The notes under the pieces were generated by a model. The model was not told the origin of the DNA and did not search any database. It saw only the letters and a list, made by a program, of their open reading frames with translations. The position numbers were made by a program, and so were the translations under genes. Of a stretch of 64,000 nt of DNA, positions 8,939 to 19,412 are shown in pieces. How positions within the stretch are numbered: position 1 is the stretch's first letter; every line of letters starts with the position of its first letter. Location of the stretch: positions 372,001 through 436,000 of the forward strand of contig NZ_JACBFO010000001.1 in NCBI RefSeq assembly GCF_021401135.1, in the 5' to 3' direction. The stretch is from Azonexus sp. R2A61 (lineage in GTDB: Bacteria; Pseudomonadota; Gammaproteobacteria; Burkholderiales; Rhodocyclaceae).

Positions 8939-10399
8939 ATGGACATGAATACGCTCTGGGAATCGCTACAGAACGCGCTTGGCGGCCAGATACCGCACTT
9001 GCTCGGCGCCCTCGGCATCTTCGTCATCGGCTGGCTGATCGCCGTATCCGTGCGGGCCGGCACCCGTCGCGGACTGGCGGCCGTCGGCATGAATCGCCAC
9101 TTCAATATATTGACTGGCAATATCATCGATCTGGAACGCCTGATCGCCGTTGCGCTGTTCTGGGTCGTGCTGCTGCTGACCCTGATCGCGGTCTTCAACT
9201 CGCTCGACCTGGCCGTCGTCTCCGGCCCCTTCGCCGCGTTCACCACGGAAATCTTCACCTACGCCCCGAAACTGCTCAGCGCGCTGGTACTCGGTCTGAT
9301 CGCCTGGGTTCTCGCCAGCGTCGCGCGGACGCTGACCGTCAAGCTGCTCGACAAGACCACGCTCGATGAAAAGCTCGCCGAACACGCCGAAATGGCGCCG
9401 ATCGCCGATAACCTGTCGCAAGCCCTGTTCTGGCTGATCGTGCTGCTCTTCGTGCCGGCCATTCTCGGCGCCCTCGATCTCGATGGCCTGCTCGACCCGC
9501 TGCGTGCCATGGTCGGCCGGGTGCTCGACATGCTGCCCAACGCCGTTGCCGCGCTGATCATCGGCAGCGTCGGCTGGATCGTCGCCACGGTGCTGCGCAA
9601 CATCACGGTCAACCTGACGCGCAGCGCCGGTCTCGACCAGTTCGGCCAGAAAGCCGGTCTCGGCGATTCGACGTCGCTGACGCGCATCGCCGGCCTGCTG
9701 GTGTTCCTGGTCGTATTCGTGCCGTCGCTGATCTCGGCGCTCGATGCGCTGCGCATCGAAGCCATCTCGCGCCCCGCCACCGACATGCTGGCGCTGATGC
9801 TGCAGGCCGTTCCCAAGCTGATCGCCGCAGCGCTGATCCTCACCGTCACCTGGCTGGTCGCCGGCTTCGCCTCGCGTCTGCTGAGCAGTCTGCTGGCCGC
9901 CATCGGCTTCGACAAACTGCCCGAACGCATCAACCTCGCCCATGCCTTCGGAAACAGTACCGCCTCGACGTTTGCCGGCCGCGTCGCGTTCTTCTTCGCA
10001 ATGCTGTTCGCCGGTGTCGAAGCCGCCGCCCAGTTGGGCTTCAGCCAGGTCAGCGACATCGTCGCCACCTTCATCCGCTTCGGCGGCGACATCCTGCTCG
10101 GCAGCACCATCCTGGTCGTCGGTTTCTGGCTGGCCAACATCGCCTATGCTGCGGTCGACCGCGCCAGCGGTGAAAATACCCGCGGACTGGCGCGCATCGC
10201 GCGCTACGCGATCCTGGCCCTGGTCACCGCCATGGGCCTGCGTGCCATGGGCATCGCCGACGACATCGTCAACCTGGCCTTCGGCCTGACGCTCGGCTCG
10301 ATCGCCGTCGCCGTCGCCCTGTCCTTCGGCCTCGGCGGACGCGAAGCCGCCGGCAAGCTGATGGAGCACTGGCTGGCCAGACTGCGCCGCGAGGACTGA
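8939..10399 (+). CDS. CmpX-like mechanosensitive channel family protein (TM-helix repeats)
   Basis: A 486-residue inner-membrane protein with at least ten predicted hydrophobic helices in internally repeated units, the conserved TM-helix repeat (PF05552) architecture of CmpX-type mechanosensitive channels. Repeated patterns include LPNAVAALIIGSVGWIVATV and VPKLIAAALILTVTWLVAG, each a helix pair followed by a charged loop. The last segment GLTLGSIAVAVALSFGLGGREAAG resembles the pore-lining Gly/Ala-rich helix of MscS, but no full MscS cytoplasmic domain follows. CmpX is linked to membrane-stress responses in Pseudomonas; osmotic gating here is inference. ATG 8939 follows GGGGGA by 9 bases. It appears monocistronic. 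Confidence 0.8.
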   Translation: MDMNTLWESLQNALGGQIPHLLGALGIFVIGWLIAVSVRAGTRRGLAAVGMNRHFNILTGNIIDLERLIAVALFWVVLLLTLIAVFNSLDLAVVSGPFAAFTTEIFTYAPKLLSALVLGLIAWVLASVARTLTVKLLDKTTLDEKLAEHAEMAPIADNLSQALFWLIVLLFVPAILGALDLDGLLDPLRAMVGRVLDMLPNAVAALIIGSVGWIVATVLRNITVNLTRSAGLDQFGQKAGLGDSTSLTRIAGLLVFLVVFVPSLISALDALRIEAISRPATDMLALMLQAVPKLIAAALILTVTWLVAGFASRLLSSLLAAIGFDKLPERINLAHAFGNSTASTFAGRVAFFFAMLFAGVEAAAQLGFSQVSDIVATFIRFGGDILLGSTILVVGFWLANIAYAAVDRASGENTRGLARIARYAILALVTAMGLRAMGIADDIVNLAFGLTLGSIAVAVALSFGLGGREAAGKLMEHWLARLRRED

Positions 10400-10418
10400 T
10401 TCGCCGCCGCGCAAAAAG

Positions 10419-10450
10419 TGTAGCCCGGCAGCGCTTGCTGCCGGACTACA
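10419..10450. terminator. Strong hairpin after the channel gene
   Basis: Near-perfect stem: TGTAG-CCCGGCAGC pairs with GCTGCCGG-CTACA around a GCTT loop. On the plus strand there is no T-tract after it. On the minus strand it is followed by TTTTT. It could act as a terminator or be a dispersed REP-like element, since hairpins starting TGTAGCCCGG are common extragenic elements in proteobacteria. Confidence 0.5.
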
Positions 10451-10517
10451 CCGTCAGTTCGGCCATAAACCTGCGTCCTTTTCTTAACAGGCGCCCCGGC
10501 TTCGTATAAAGTCGCCC

Positions 10518-10540
10518 AAGCTTCCAGCATAAGGAAGCTT
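10518..10540 (+). other. Leader hairpin upstream of the hybrid kinase
   Basis: Arms AAGCTTCC and GGAAGCTT close a 7-base loop about 40 bases before the TTG start of the kinase gene, with a TATAAA-like element just upstream (10505-10510). No T-tract follows, so it is not a classical terminator. It may be an mRNA leader structure. It does not fit the GEMM (cyclic-di-GMP) riboswitch consensus. Confidence 0.3.
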
Positions 10541-10580
10541 TACCCCGACGAACCCGCAGGTACGCAGAGAAGAGGCCCTC

Positions 10581-13500
10581 TTGGCTGGCATTCCATTCCG
10601 CAGACCGAGTTTCGCCAACAGCCTGGTGCTGCGCATCGGTCTGCTGATCCTGCTTTCCCTGGCCGCCTTTTCGGTCGGATTCGTCCAGTTGCTCGGTCTG
10701 CCCACGGTTCAACGCCTGGCCGAATCCCAGTTGAAGCTGGCCGCCGAACAGGTCGAATCGCGTTACGGTCGACTGCTCGATTCGGTCGAAATCACCTTGC
10801 GCAGCAGTCAGAGCTGGGCCCGCAACGGTCAACTCGACCAGGGCCAGCTGCTGCGCTTCAACGACCTGTTCTTCCCCATCCTGGCCAACAACCGGGAAAT
10901 CAATTCGGTGATCTTCGCGCACGAATCGGGACGCGAGATCTTCCTGCTGCTCGGCGCCAACGGCGGCTGGGTCAACCGGATCAGCAATCCGGCGGAATGG
11001 GGACGCCAGACCTACTGGATTTACTGGACCCCCGATCGCCGCATCGACCGCGTGGAAATGCAGGAGCGCGATTACGACGCGCGCCAGCGCCCCTGGTTCA
11101 CGGGTGCCATCGCCCTCGAACGCGACGAACAGATCCACTGGACACAACCCTACGTATTTTTCACCTCCGGACAGCCGGGCATCACCGCATCGATGCGCTG
11201 GCAAGCGGCCGATGGTTCGAAATACGTCATCGCGCACGACGTCCGGCTCAGCGACATGGCCAGCTTCACCAGCCAGCTGGCGCTTGGCGAACAGGGTCAG
11301 GCCGCCTTGCTGCTCGACGATGGCAGAGTGATCGCGCCACCTCGCGATGCCCGCTTTGCCGATCCGGAAGCGATGCGCAAGGCCCTGCTCAAGACCCCCG
11401 AAGCGCTGGCCCTGCCGGAACTCGGTGCCGCCCTGCAGCGCTGGCGGGACGACCCGGCACCGGTCGGCGGCATGCATCTGCACGATCGTCCGGACGGCAT
11501 CTGGTTCAGCCTGTTCCGCCACATCGAGCCGCAGCGCAGCAATCTGTGGGTCGGCGTGACCGCCCCGCGTGCCGAATACATCCCGATCCGCGGCGGCGAC
11601 CTCGGCCTGCTGGGACTCATCCTGCTGCTTGCCCTCGGGCTGGGCACGGCCGTCGCGGTACGCATCGCCCGCCGCTTCGGGCGGCCGCTCGCCGCGCTCG
11701 GCGAGGAAAGCCAGCGCATCGGCCGGCTCGAACTCGACGCACCGGTCATCGTCGATGCTCCATGGCACGAAGTCGCCCGCCTGGCCGAAGCCATCGAGGC
11801 CATGCGCCAGCAACTGCAGTTTTCGCAGCAGGCACTGCAGAACATCAACGCCGATCTCGAGCAGACCGTTGCCCTGCGCACGCGAGCCCTGCGCCAGAGC
11901 CAGGAAGACCTGCAAAAACGCGAAGGCCTGCTGCGCGCCTTGCTCGACACCCTGCCCAATCCGATTTTCTACAAAGGTGCCGATACCCGTTTCCTGGGCT
12001 GCAACCGCGCCTACGAGGAATTCTTCGGCATCGACCGCAACGCTTTCGTCGGCAAGCGCGTGCTCGACCTCGACTACCTGCCGCTCGACGAGCGCCAAGC
12101 CTATCAAGCCGAGGACGAAAGGATCATCGGCGAAGCCGGCTGCATCGTCCGCGAGATGCTGATGCCGAATGCCGACGGCAGCCTGCGCGACACGCTCTAC
12201 TCGGTGAACGGCTTCCTCGCCCCCGACGGCACGCCGGGCGGGCTGATCGGCGTGATCGTCGACATCACGCCGCAGAAGAACGCCGAACGCGATGCCGGCC
12301 GGGCCCGCGCCGCCGCCGAGGCGGCAGCCGCCGCCAAATCGGATTTCCTGGCCAACATGAGCCACGAAATCCGGACGCCGATGAACGCCATCATCGGCAT
12401 GAACCATCTGGCGCTGCAGACCGAGCTGACGGCCAAGCAGCGCAATTACCTGAACAAGGTCGATGTCGCGGCCAAGGGCCTGCTCGGCATCATCAACGAC
12501 ATCCTCGACCTGTCGAAAATCGAAGCCGGCATGATGCGCTTCGAACGCACCCCCTTCAGTCTCGATGCCACCCTGCGCCACCTCGGCGACCTCAATGCGC
12601 AGAAAGCGCGCGAGCGCGGCCTCGAACTCCTGTTCGACCTGGGTGCCGACGTGCCGGACCGCCTGATCGGCGACCCCCTGCGCCTCGGCCAGGTCCTGCT
12701 CAACCTGGTCGGCAACGCGATCAAATTCACCGAGCAAGGCGAAATCACCGTCACCGTCGATCTCGTCGAACGCCGCGAACGCGATCTGCGCTTGCGCTTC
12801 GTCGTCAGCGATACCGGCATCGGCATGAACCCCGAACAGGTGGCCAACCTGTTCACCGCTTTCACCCAGGCCGACAGTTCGACCACCCGCAAATACGGCG
12901 GTACCGGACTCGGCCTGTCGATCTGCAAGCGCATCGTCGACCTGCTCGGCGGCAGCATCGAAGCGACCAGCGAACCCGGCGCCGGCAGCCGCTTCACTTT
13001 CGAACTTGACTTCCCGGTTGCCGAAGGCGACGCCGAGGCACCGCGCCGCCTCGGCCTGCCCGACCGCCTGCGTACCCTGGTTGTCGATGACAATACCGGC
13101 GCCCGCGAAGTCTTCGCCCATATGCTGGCCACGCTCGGCATCGATTGCCGGGTCGCCGCCAGCGGCAGCGAAGCGCTGGTCGAGATCGCCAGCGCCCAAC
13201 GGGCCGGCGAAGACTACGGACTGCTGCTGGTGGACTGGAAAATGCCGGTGATGGACGGGGTCGAACTGCTCGCCGCGATCCGGCGGGAAACCGCCCAGCC
13301 GCCGGCAATCATCATGACCACCGCGCACGACCACGAAGAACTGCGCGATGCGCTCGGCGAACTGCCGGTCAACGCCATCCTCGGCAAACCGGCGACGCCT
13401 TCCACGCTGTTCGACGCCATCATGGTCGCCCTGCACCGCGCCCCGGCGCCGGTCGGCGCCAGCCACCAGACGACGCGGCCGTGGTTCGCCGGCAACCGCC

Positions 13501-14489
13501 GGGTGCTGCTGGTCGAGGACAATGCGGTCAACCGCGAACTGGCCGAAGAAATGCTGTCGGCCACCGGCCTGCTCGTCGCCACCGCCGAAAACGGCGCTCT
13601 TGCGGTCGACCAGGTGCGCAACGGAAATTTCGACCTGGTACTGATGGACTGCCAGATGCCGGTGATGGACGGTTACGAGGCAACCCGCCAGATCCGCGAC
13701 GAACTCGAACGCTTCGACCTGCCGATCGTCGCCATGACCGCCAACGCGCTGCCCGCCGACCGCGACCGCTGCCTGGCCGTCGGCATGAACGACCACATCG
13801 CCAAACCGATCGACGTCGGCATGCTCTACGCCACGCTGCAGCGCTGGCTGGGCGAAGCCGCGGCGACAGCGCCGGTACCGCCAACGCCCGAACCGCGCAA
13901 CGAGCGCCTGAACCGCACTGCCGCGCTGGCCCGCGTCGGCGGCAAGGCCGACTTCTACGCCAAACTGCTGAAACGTTTCGCCACCGACCAGGCCGACCTG
14001 CCGGCGCGTCTCGATCGCGCCCTGGCCACCGGCGCCGGCGACGAACTGATCCGTCTGGCCCACACGCTGCGCGGGCTGGCCGGCAACATCGGGGCCGAAC
14101 GGCTTGCCGCCCTGGCCGGCGAACTGGAAAAAGCCATGCGCGAGGAGTCGACCGCAGCCGCCATCCAGCCGCGGATCGACCGACTGGCCGAGGAACACCG
14201 CGCACTGCTCGCGCAGATCGCGGCCGACGGCAGCGACCGCGCACCGCCACCGGCCCCGGGCAACCCGGCCACCCCGGAAGCCCTGGCCCGCCTGCAACTG
14301 CTGCTCGACAACGACGACGCCTCGGCCGTCCGCCAGTTCGACACGCTCGCCGACGGCTTGCGGCAGCAGACGGAGACCGCTACGGTCGACCGGCTCGAAC
14401 GCCTGATTTACCAATACGATTTCGAAGACGCCAGCGCGCTGCTGCGCGAAATCCTCGCCCCTCTTTCGCCCCGCCCGAAAACGCCATGA
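10581..14489 (+). CDS. Hybrid sensor histidine kinase (Cache-HAMP-PAS-HisKA-HATPase-REC-REC-HPt)
   Basis: A 1302-residue membrane sensor kinase. It has TM1 near 17-38, a periplasmic Cache-like region to about 335, TM2 about 338-360, a HAMP-like linker and coiled coil, a PAS domain about 455-575, HisKA with phospho-acceptor H595 (SHEIRTP), HATPase_c about 700-815 ([14 protein letters not shown]), REC1 with D885, REC2 with D1023, and an HPt domain with H1161 ([10 protein letters not shown]). It holds a complete phosphorelay in one chain. TTG 10581 is chosen because AGAAGAGG lies just upstream and the first hydrophobic helix follows. Its stop overlaps the start of the HD-GYP regulator (ATGA), the likely output partner. 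Confidence 0.93.
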   Translation: MAGIPFRRPSFANSLVLRIGLLILLSLAAFSVGFVQLLGLPTVQRLAESQLKLAAEQVESRYGRLLDSVEITLRSSQSWARNGQLDQGQLLRFNDLFFPILANNREINSVIFAHESGREIFLLLGANGGWVNRISNPAEWGRQTYWIYWTPDRRIDRVEMQERDYDARQRPWFTGAIALERDEQIHWTQPYVFFTSGQPGITASMRWQAADGSKYVIAHDVRLSDMASFTSQLALGEQGQAALLLDDGRVIAPPRDARFADPEAMRKALLKTPEALALPELGAALQRWRDDPAPVGGMHLHDRPDGIWFSLFRHIEPQRSNLWVGVTAPRAEYIPIRGGDLGLLGLILLLALGLGTAVAVRIARRFGRPLAALGEESQRIGRLELDAPVIVDAPWHEVARLAEAIEAMRQQLQFSQQALQNINADLEQTVALRTRALRQSQEDLQKREGLLRALLDTLPNPIFYKGADTRFLGCNRAYEEFFGIDRNAFVGKRVLDLDYLPLDERQAYQAEDERIIGEAGCIVREMLMPNADGSLRDTLYSVNGFLAPDGTPGGLIGVIVDITPQKNAERDAGRARAAAEAAAAAKSDFLANMSHEIRTPMNAIIGMNHLALQTELTAKQRNYLNKVDVAAKGLLGIINDILDLSKIEAGMMRFERTPFSLDATLRHLGDLNAQKARERGLELLFDLGADVPDRLIGDPLRLGQVLLNLVGNAIKFTEQGEITVTVDLVERRERDLRLRFVVSDTGIGMNPEQVANLFTAFTQADSSTTRKYGGTGLGLSICKRIVDLLGGSIEATSEPGAGSRFTFELDFPVAEGDAEAPRRLGLPDRLRTLVVDDNTGAREVFAHMLATLGIDCRVAASGSEALVEIASAQRAGEDYGLLLVDWKMPVMDGVELLAAIRRETAQPPAIIMTTAHDHEELRDALGELPVNAILGKPATPSTLFDAIMVALHRAPAPVGASHQTTRPWFAGNRRVLLVEDNAVNRELAEEMLSATGLLVATAENGALAVDQVRNGNFDLVLMDCQMPVMDGYEATRQIRDELERFDLPIVAMTANALPADRDRCLAVGMNDHIAKPIDVGMLYATLQRWLGEAAATAPVPPTPEPRNERLNRTAALARVGGKADFYAKLLKRFATDQADLPARLDRALATGAGDELIRLAHTLRGLAGNIGAERLAALAGELEKAMREESTAAAIQPRIDRLAEEHRALLAQIAADGSDRAPPPAPGNPATPEALARLQLLLDNDDASAVRQFDTLADGLRQQTETATVDRLERLIYQYDFEDASALLREILAPLSPRPKTP

Positions 14490-15625
14490 CCAGCCTGCTC
14501 CCCAAGCAAAGCATCCTCGTTGTCGACGACACGCCCGAGAACATCGACCTGCTCAGTGAAATCCTGTGTGGCGACTACCGCGTACGAGCCGCCATCTCGG
14601 GCGAAAAAGCGCTCAAGATCGTCTATTCCGACGAACCGCCCGATCTGATCCTGCTCGACATCATGATGCCCGGGCTGTCCGGCCTGGAAATCTGCCGCCG
14701 CATCAAGGCCAACCCGGACCGCCGACACATCCCGATCATCTTCGTCACCGCGATGACCGCCACCGCCGACGAGGAACTCGGCCTGGCCACCGGCGCCGTC
14801 GACTACATCATGAAGCCGATCAGTCCGCCCATCGTGCGGGCCCGCGTGCGCACCCACCTGGCGCTCTACGACCAGTCGCGCGAACTCGAGCGCATGGTCC
14901 GCCAGCGCACCCACGAACTGATGACGACACGCCAGCAGATCATCCGCCGGCTTGGCCGGGCCGCCGAATTCAAGGACAACGAAACCGGCAACCACGTGCT
15001 GCGCATGAGCCACTACGCCCGGCTGATCGCCGAAGCGCACGGCCTGGGCGCCGAAACCGCCGGCATCATCTTCAATACCGCGCCGATGCACGATGTCGGC
15101 AAGATCGGCATTCCCGACGCCATCCTGCTCAAACCGGGCAAGCTCACGCCGGAAGAGTGGAAAGTCATGTACCAGCACCCGATCATGGGCGCCGAAATCA
15201 TTGGCAAGCACGACAACGAACTGCTGGAAACCGCCCGCATCATCGCCCTCAGCCACCACGAAAAATGGGATGGCAGCGGCTATCCGCAAGGGCTCAAGGG
15301 CGAAGCCATTCCGCTCGAAGGACGCATCGTCGCCATCGCCGACGTCTTCGACGCGCTGGTTTCCGTCCGCCCCTACAAACCGGCGATCGGGCTCGAACAG
15401 GCGCTGGCAATGATGGACGAACAGATCGGCAAGCACTTCGATCCGGCGCTGATGGCCGCCTTCCACCGCGCCCTGCCGGAAATCCTGCGCATCCGCGAAA
15501 TCTACGCCGACGAGCACGGCGCGCTGACCGACCTCGAATTCCAGATCAAGGAAATCTACGAGCACGCCCAGGAACCGACCGGCTACCCCGCCGTGCTCAC
15601 CAACCCGAAGGATTGCGACTGCTGA
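14486..15625 (+). CDS. Response regulator with HD-GYP cyclic-di-GMP phosphodiesterase domain
   Basis: A 379-residue cytoplasmic regulator. The receiver domain (about 8-125) has phospho-acceptor D58 in LLDIMMPG and the switch Lys in MKPIS. A coiled helix (about 130-155) leads to an HD-GYP domain with HD at 202-203 (HDVGKIGIP) and HHEKWDGSGYP at 257-267. Such enzymes hydrolyse cyclic di-GMP to pGpG or GMP, linking the upstream phosphorelay to motility or biofilm control. The start ATG overlaps the kinase stop codon by 3 bases, a sign of translational coupling. It is convergent with dtd, with no gap between the two stop codons. Confidence 0.95.
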   Translation: MTSLLPKQSILVVDDTPENIDLLSEILCGDYRVRAAISGEKALKIVYSDEPPDLILLDIMMPGLSGLEICRRIKANPDRRHIPIIFVTAMTATADEELGLATGAVDYIMKPISPPIVRARVRTHLALYDQSRELERMVRQRTHELMTTRQQIIRRLGRAAEFKDNETGNHVLRMSHYARLIAEAHGLGAETAGIIFNTAPMHDVGKIGIPDAILLKPGKLTPEEWKVMYQHPIMGAEIIGKHDNELLETARIIALSHHEKWDGSGYPQGLKGEAIPLEGRIVAIADVFDALVSVRPYKPAIGLEQALAMMDEQIGKHFDPALMAAFHRALPEILRIREIYADEHGALTDLEFQIKEIYEHAQEPTGYPAVLTNPKDCDC

Positions 15626-16078
15626 TCACGCCGGCTGCCGGGAGTCGACAATCAGCGTCACCGGCCCGTCGTTGACCAGCGCCACCTGCATGTCGGCGCC
15701 GAACACGCCGCTCGGCACCGGCCGTCCCAGTTCGGCCGACAGCAGCGCGACAAAGCGGTCGAACAGCGGCGCCGACACTTCACCGCGCGCCGCCCGGCTC
15801 CACGACGGCCGGTTGCCTTTCCTGACCGAGGCGAACAGCGTGAACTGGGAAACCGCCAGCACCTCGCCGGCAATCTCCTGAACGTTGAGGTTCATCGCGC
15901 CCGACGGGTCGGCAAACAAGCGCAAACGGGCAATCTTGCCGACCGTCCAGACCAGATCGCGCTCGTCGTCTGCCGCTTCGAAGCCGGCCAGCACCAGCAA
16001 GCCCGGCCCGATTTTTCCGACGATTTCGCCGTCGACCGCAACCGACGCCTGGCGCACCCGCTGGATCACCGCCCGCAT
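15626..16078 (-). CDS. dtd: D-aminoacyl-tRNA deacylase
   Basis: A 150-residue homodimeric editing enzyme that removes D-amino acids (and glycine from tRNA-Ala) from mischarged tRNA. Start [13 protein letters not shown] is the family signature. The catalytic SQFTLFA lies near residue 78, and NDGPVTL near 137 carries the Gly-cisPro element that excludes L-amino acids. It lies 3 bases downstream of the HIT-family gene, in a two-gene operon on the minus strand. A 10-mer copy at 16031-16040 falls close to its 5' end. Confidence 0.96.
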   Translation of the reverse strand: MRAVIQRVRQASVAVDGEIVGKIGPGLLVLAGFEAADDERDLVWTVGKIARLRLFADPSGAMNLNVQEIAGEVLAVSQFTLFASVRKGNRPSWSRAARGEVSAPLFDRFVALLSAELGRPVPSGVFGADMQVALVNDGPVTLIVDSRQPA

Positions 16079-16081
16079 CGA

Positions 16082-16531
16082 TCAGTCCTGGCCGGCCAAC
16101 GCCTCGCGCAGCAAGGCTGCGCGCTCGGCCAGCACATCGCGGCCCGGTTCCTGGCGCGGCCAGATCAGGCCGACACCATCGTCGGCATGGCGCGGCAGTA
16201 CGTGAATGTGGAAATGCCCGACCGTCTGCCAGCCCGCCTCGCGATTGCATTGCAGCAGATTCAGGCCGGCCGGCTGGAAAGTCGCCTGAATGGCCTGTGC
16301 GACGCGGTGCGCGGTACGCATTGCCGCGGCCGCCTCGTCGGCCGTCAGGTCGAACAAGGTCTCGGCATGGCGCTTGACGATGACCAGCGTGTGGCCCGGC
16401 GTCACCTGCCCGATATCGAGGAAAGCCAGCGTCTGCTCATCTTCGTAAATGCGGGCGGCGGGAATTTCCCCGGCGAGCAGGCGGCAGAAAATGCAGCTGC
16501 CGACGGCAGAGGTATCGACGAATTCAGGCAT
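16082..16531 (-). CDS. HIT family hydrolase/transferase
   Basis: A 149-residue protein of the histidine-triad superfamily, which cleaves nucleoside phosphate derivatives (AMP-lysine, Ap4A or related compounds). The active site reads GHFHIHVLPR (HxHxH, near residue 108). An N-terminal CIFC pair at 14-17 with His residues may bind zinc, as in HinT-like proteins, and LAGEIPAARIYED follows. The C-terminal tail (RQEPGRDVLAERAALLREAL) is a longer helix than in minimal HinT. It is upstream of and probably cotranscribed with dtd. The substrate cannot be told from sequence. Confidence 0.9.
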   Translation of the reverse strand: MPEFVDTSAVGSCIFCRLLAGEIPAARIYEDEQTLAFLDIGQVTPGHTLVIVKRHAETLFDLTADEAAAAMRTAHRVAQAIQATFQPAGLNLLQCNREAGWQTVGHFHIHVLPRHADDGVGLIWPRQEPGRDVLAERAALLREALAGQD

Positions 16532-16692
16532 CTCGTTTCCTGGGTCTTGTTTGAAGAACCGCTATTCTGACCATATTCCCGAAATATTCATCCCTGCCGT
16601 GCGGCGGGCAATATAATTTCCCGGGCATTCCGTTGGCTTGACGAAGGCTTTCGGCGGCCGCCAGAAATCACTTTTACAGGGAGTCCTGCGCA

Positions 16693-18303
16693 ATGAAGAT
16701 TTCCGCCAAGCTTTACCTGCTCACCGCATCGCTGCTCTGCGTCGCCATGGCGATGGGCGGGCTCGGCCTCTACGGCATGAGTATCGCCGTCGGCGGCCTG
16801 GAAACCGTTTACAACGACCGCGTCGTGCCGCTCAAGCAGATCAAGGAGATTGCCGACGCCTACGCGGTAAACATCGTCGACACCACGCACAAGGTCCGCA
16901 ACGGCAGCCTGACCACCGCCCAGGGCCTGGCCTCGCTCGACGAGGCGGAGCAGAAAATCCGCAGCAACTGGCAAGCTTACGTTGCCACCCGCCTGGTCCC
17001 GCAGGAAGAAGCCCTGGTCAAGGAAATCGAGCCGCAAATCAAACAAGCCGATCAAGCCACCGCCAAACTGCGCGCGCTGCTGCAGCGCGGCGACAATGCC
17101 GAAATCGCCGCATTCTCGGCACAAGCCCTCTATCCCGCCATCGATCCGGTCTCCGACTCCTTCAGCCGTCTGGTCAGCCTGCAGCTCGACGTGGCCAAAC
17201 AGACCTACGACGACGAGATCCGACACTACCAGGAACTGCGCACCACCAATCTGCTCATCCTGCTGATCGCCCTGGTCATCGGGATCGGCGTATCGATGTT
17301 CGTCGTCCGGCGTTCGGTCGAGGCCCCCATCGCACAAGCTCGCCAGGCCGCGGCAGCGATCGCCGCCGGCAACCTCGGCGAAGGCATCGATGCCAGCCGC
17401 AACGACGAAATGGGCGCTCTGCTCAAATCGCTGGAAGACATGCGGCAGCAGTTGCGTCAGCTGGTCGCCCATCTGAAGGAAAACGCGGCCGGCGTCTCCG
17501 GCGCCTCGGCACAACTGTCCACGGCATCGGGCGAAGTCGCCAAAGCCATCGCGCTGCAGTCGGAATCCGCCGCCTCGATGGCCGCCGCCGTCGAACAGAT
17601 GACCGTTTCCGTCAATCACGTCGGCGACAGTGCCGTCGAAGCCCGGCAGATCACCCAGGAAACCGGCGAACAATCGGCCACCGGCAATCGCGTCATCCAG
17701 GAAACGGTGGCCGAAATGCAGAACATCTCGCAGGTCGTCGCCGAGGCATCGCGCACCATCCAGTCGATGGATGCGAACTCGCAAAATATCGGCGGTATCG
17801 TCCAAGTCATCCGCGAAGTCGCCGAACAGACCAACCTGCTCGCCCTCAACGCCGCCATCGAAGCCGCACGCGCCGGCGAACAGGGCCGCGGCTTTGCCGT
17901 CGTTGCCGATGAAGTCCGCAAGCTGGCCGAACGGACGGCCCAGGCCACCACGCAGATCGGCAACATGATCGGCGACCTGCAGGCCTCGGCCCAGGCGGCG
18001 GTCGGCACCATGGCACAAGTCGTCGGCAAGGTCGAAACCGGCGTCGTGCTGGCCAACCGCACCAGCGAATCGATGCTCGGCATCAACGAGCGGGCGCAAC
18101 AGGTCGTCGCCGTGGTCAACGAGATTTCCGAAGCCTTGCGCGAACAAGGCGTGGCGAGCAACGACATCGCCATCAACGTCGAACGCATCGCCCAGATGTC
18201 GGAAGAAAACAGCTCGGCCACCCGCTCCGTCGCAGACACCGCGCGTCAGCTGGAAACCCTCGCCGCCGATACCGAACGCAGCGTCGCCATCTTCCGGATC
18301 TGA
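16693..18303 (+). CDS. Methyl-accepting chemotaxis protein (4HB sensor)
   Basis: A 536-residue transmembrane chemoreceptor. TM1 is about 10-30, followed by a helical four-helix-bundle-type periplasmic domain (31-185), TM2 187-205 and HAMP about 206-258. The long coiled-coil signalling domain has the hairpin tip [20 protein letters not shown] near 375-395. The C-terminus ends VAIFRI without a CheR-docking pentapeptide, so adaptation would depend on other receptors or tetherless methylation. AGGGAGT sits 11 bases before ATG 16693, and a TATAAT-like box lies at 16612-16617. No chemotaxis operon is adjacent. The ligand is unknown. Confidence 0.95.
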   Translation: MKISAKLYLLTASLLCVAMAMGGLGLYGMSIAVGGLETVYNDRVVPLKQIKEIADAYAVNIVDTTHKVRNGSLTTAQGLASLDEAEQKIRSNWQAYVATRLVPQEEALVKEIEPQIKQADQATAKLRALLQRGDNAEIAAFSAQALYPAIDPVSDSFSRLVSLQLDVAKQTYDDEIRHYQELRTTNLLILLIALVIGIGVSMFVVRRSVEAPIAQARQAAAAIAAGNLGEGIDASRNDEMGALLKSLEDMRQQLRQLVAHLKENAAGVSGASAQLSTASGEVAKAIALQSESAASMAAAVEQMTVSVNHVGDSAVEARQITQETGEQSATGNRVIQETVAEMQNISQVVAEASRTIQSMDANSQNIGGIVQVIREVAEQTNLLALNAAIEAARAGEQGRGFAVVADEVRKLAERTAQATTQIGNMIGDLQASAQAAVGTMAQVVGKVETGVVLANRTSESMLGINERAQQVVAVVNEISEALREQGVASNDIAINVERIAQMSEENSSATRSVADTARQLETLAADTERSVAIFRI

Positions 18304-18336
18304 ACGATCACCCGCCGCCGGCAGGCACGCCGCCGG

Positions 18337-18350
18337 GTTTCACGTGAAAC
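18337..18350. other. parS centromere site
   Basis: GTTTCACGTGAAAC is a perfect 14-bp palindrome matching the core of the bacterial parS consensus TGTTTCACGTGAAACA. It lies in the gap between the chemoreceptor and the gene at 18415, about 11.5 kb from the candidate oriC, where ParB-binding sites are expected. ParA and ParB are not encoded in this window. Confidence 0.9.
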
Positions 18351-18414
18351 CAGCGGCGGCGGCCGGCGTATCATGCGCAGCGCCCCCAACATCGACGACT
18401 GACGAGACACGCGC

Positions 18415-19224
18415 ATGATCTACACCTACCGCTACACCTTCCTGGAAAACGCGGGACGCATCAGGACCGACAGCGAAAAGATCGACGCCGATCAATGGCT
18501 GACCTACCTGCAGGCCAACGCAGCGCGTTACGGCAATCTGCACGACTACGTCGTCGCTTCGTTAAAGGCCATCCAGGAAGACGATCCGCTGATCGCCGCC
18601 GCCGTCGTCGCCGAGATCGACGAAACCTATCGCGACGGCGAACCGACAGCTGCGTTCCAGTTCCTGATGTATTGCTGGACGGCCTTCAAGGCCGGCGAAA
18701 TCTCGGCCGCCGCCTGGGCTGCCGCACTGGCCAGCGCCTGGCAATCGGGTCAGCGATCGCTGCCGGATGGCGTTGCGCTGGCCGAAAACCTGCTGCTCAG
18801 GATGTTCCGCTCAGCGGACCGCGAAGCCCTTTTCCAGGTCGGCGCCGGCCGTAAGGATTGGGACGCCTACCTGGCAGCACTGCCGGAACGTGTCGAAATC
18901 TATCGGGGAATTTCCAGCGGCAGCAAGTTCCAGGAAAACGGCCTGAGCTGGACCACCAGCCCGGAAGAAGCCAAGAAATTTGCCGCCAGACAAGTGTCGA
19001 CCGCAACCCAGATCCCCGGCGTGATCCGCGCCCTGGTCCCCGGATCGGCCATCCTGGCCGTGTTCGATTTTGCCCAGGAAGTCGTGGTCGACCCCACGAT
19101 TCCCAAGGAAGACCTCAGCACCAACTTCCTCAACGGCAGCGGTCTGACGAAATTCCGTCAGAACTGGAAGAAACTTCAGGCGGAAGAAACCCGAAAAATC
19201 CGAGAAGCCCGTCGGGGCGGCTGA
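18415..19224 (+). CDS. Uncharacterised protein with ADP-ribosyltransferase-like C-terminal motifs
   Basis: A 269-residue soluble protein with no signal peptide. The N-terminal half (1-150) is helical and not recognised. The C-terminal half has the order expected of the R-S-E class of ADP-ribosyltransferase folds: IYRG with R164, SWTTS at 178-182 followed by PEEAKKFA, and QEVVVDP at 221-227 with E222. Similar RG/SWT/E-V-V-D-P patterns occur in phage and bacterial ART-like proteins. The usual E-x-E pair is not complete, so activity is uncertain. Base composition is like that of the neighbours, and one 10-mer copy (18996-19005) is present, so it seems resident rather than part of the adjacent island. 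The C-terminal tail is very basic. Confidence 0.5.
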   Translation: MIYTYRYTFLENAGRIRTDSEKIDADQWLTYLQANAARYGNLHDYVVASLKAIQEDDPLIAAAVVAEIDETYRDGEPTAAFQFLMYCWTAFKAGEISAAAWAAALASAWQSGQRSLPDGVALAENLLLRMFRSADREALFQVGAGRKDWDAYLAALPERVEIYRGISSGSKFQENGLSWTTSPEEAKKFAARQVSTATQIPGVIRALVPGSAILAVFDFAQEVVVDPTIPKEDLSTNFLNGSGLTKFRQNWKKLQAEETRKIREARRGG

Positions 19225-19412
19225 GCAAGGTTTTCTGTTCCAGGGTGCATCACGGCAATTCTTCGCATGCCCCTTACGCCAACCGTACGGCATACGCTCT
19301 GACTTCCGGGGAATATTTGTTGATCCTGATTAAGGCCCCATTCACTCAGGTAATGGAACCCCTTCAATTTCCGGGGTGATTCAATGACGACAGTGCGCCG
19401 ATTTCCTGCCGT

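Noticed and set aside
10440..10580. Cyclic-di-GMP (GEMM) riboswitch upstream of the kinase
   Set aside because: The leader has hairpins and GC-rich loops, but the conserved GEMM core and tetraloop-receptor sequences are not present.
10446..14414. Open frame of over 1300 codons antisense to the hybrid kinase
   Set aside because: Same G+C artefact; the plus strand encodes every kinase motif in order and the antisense has no start context or family features.
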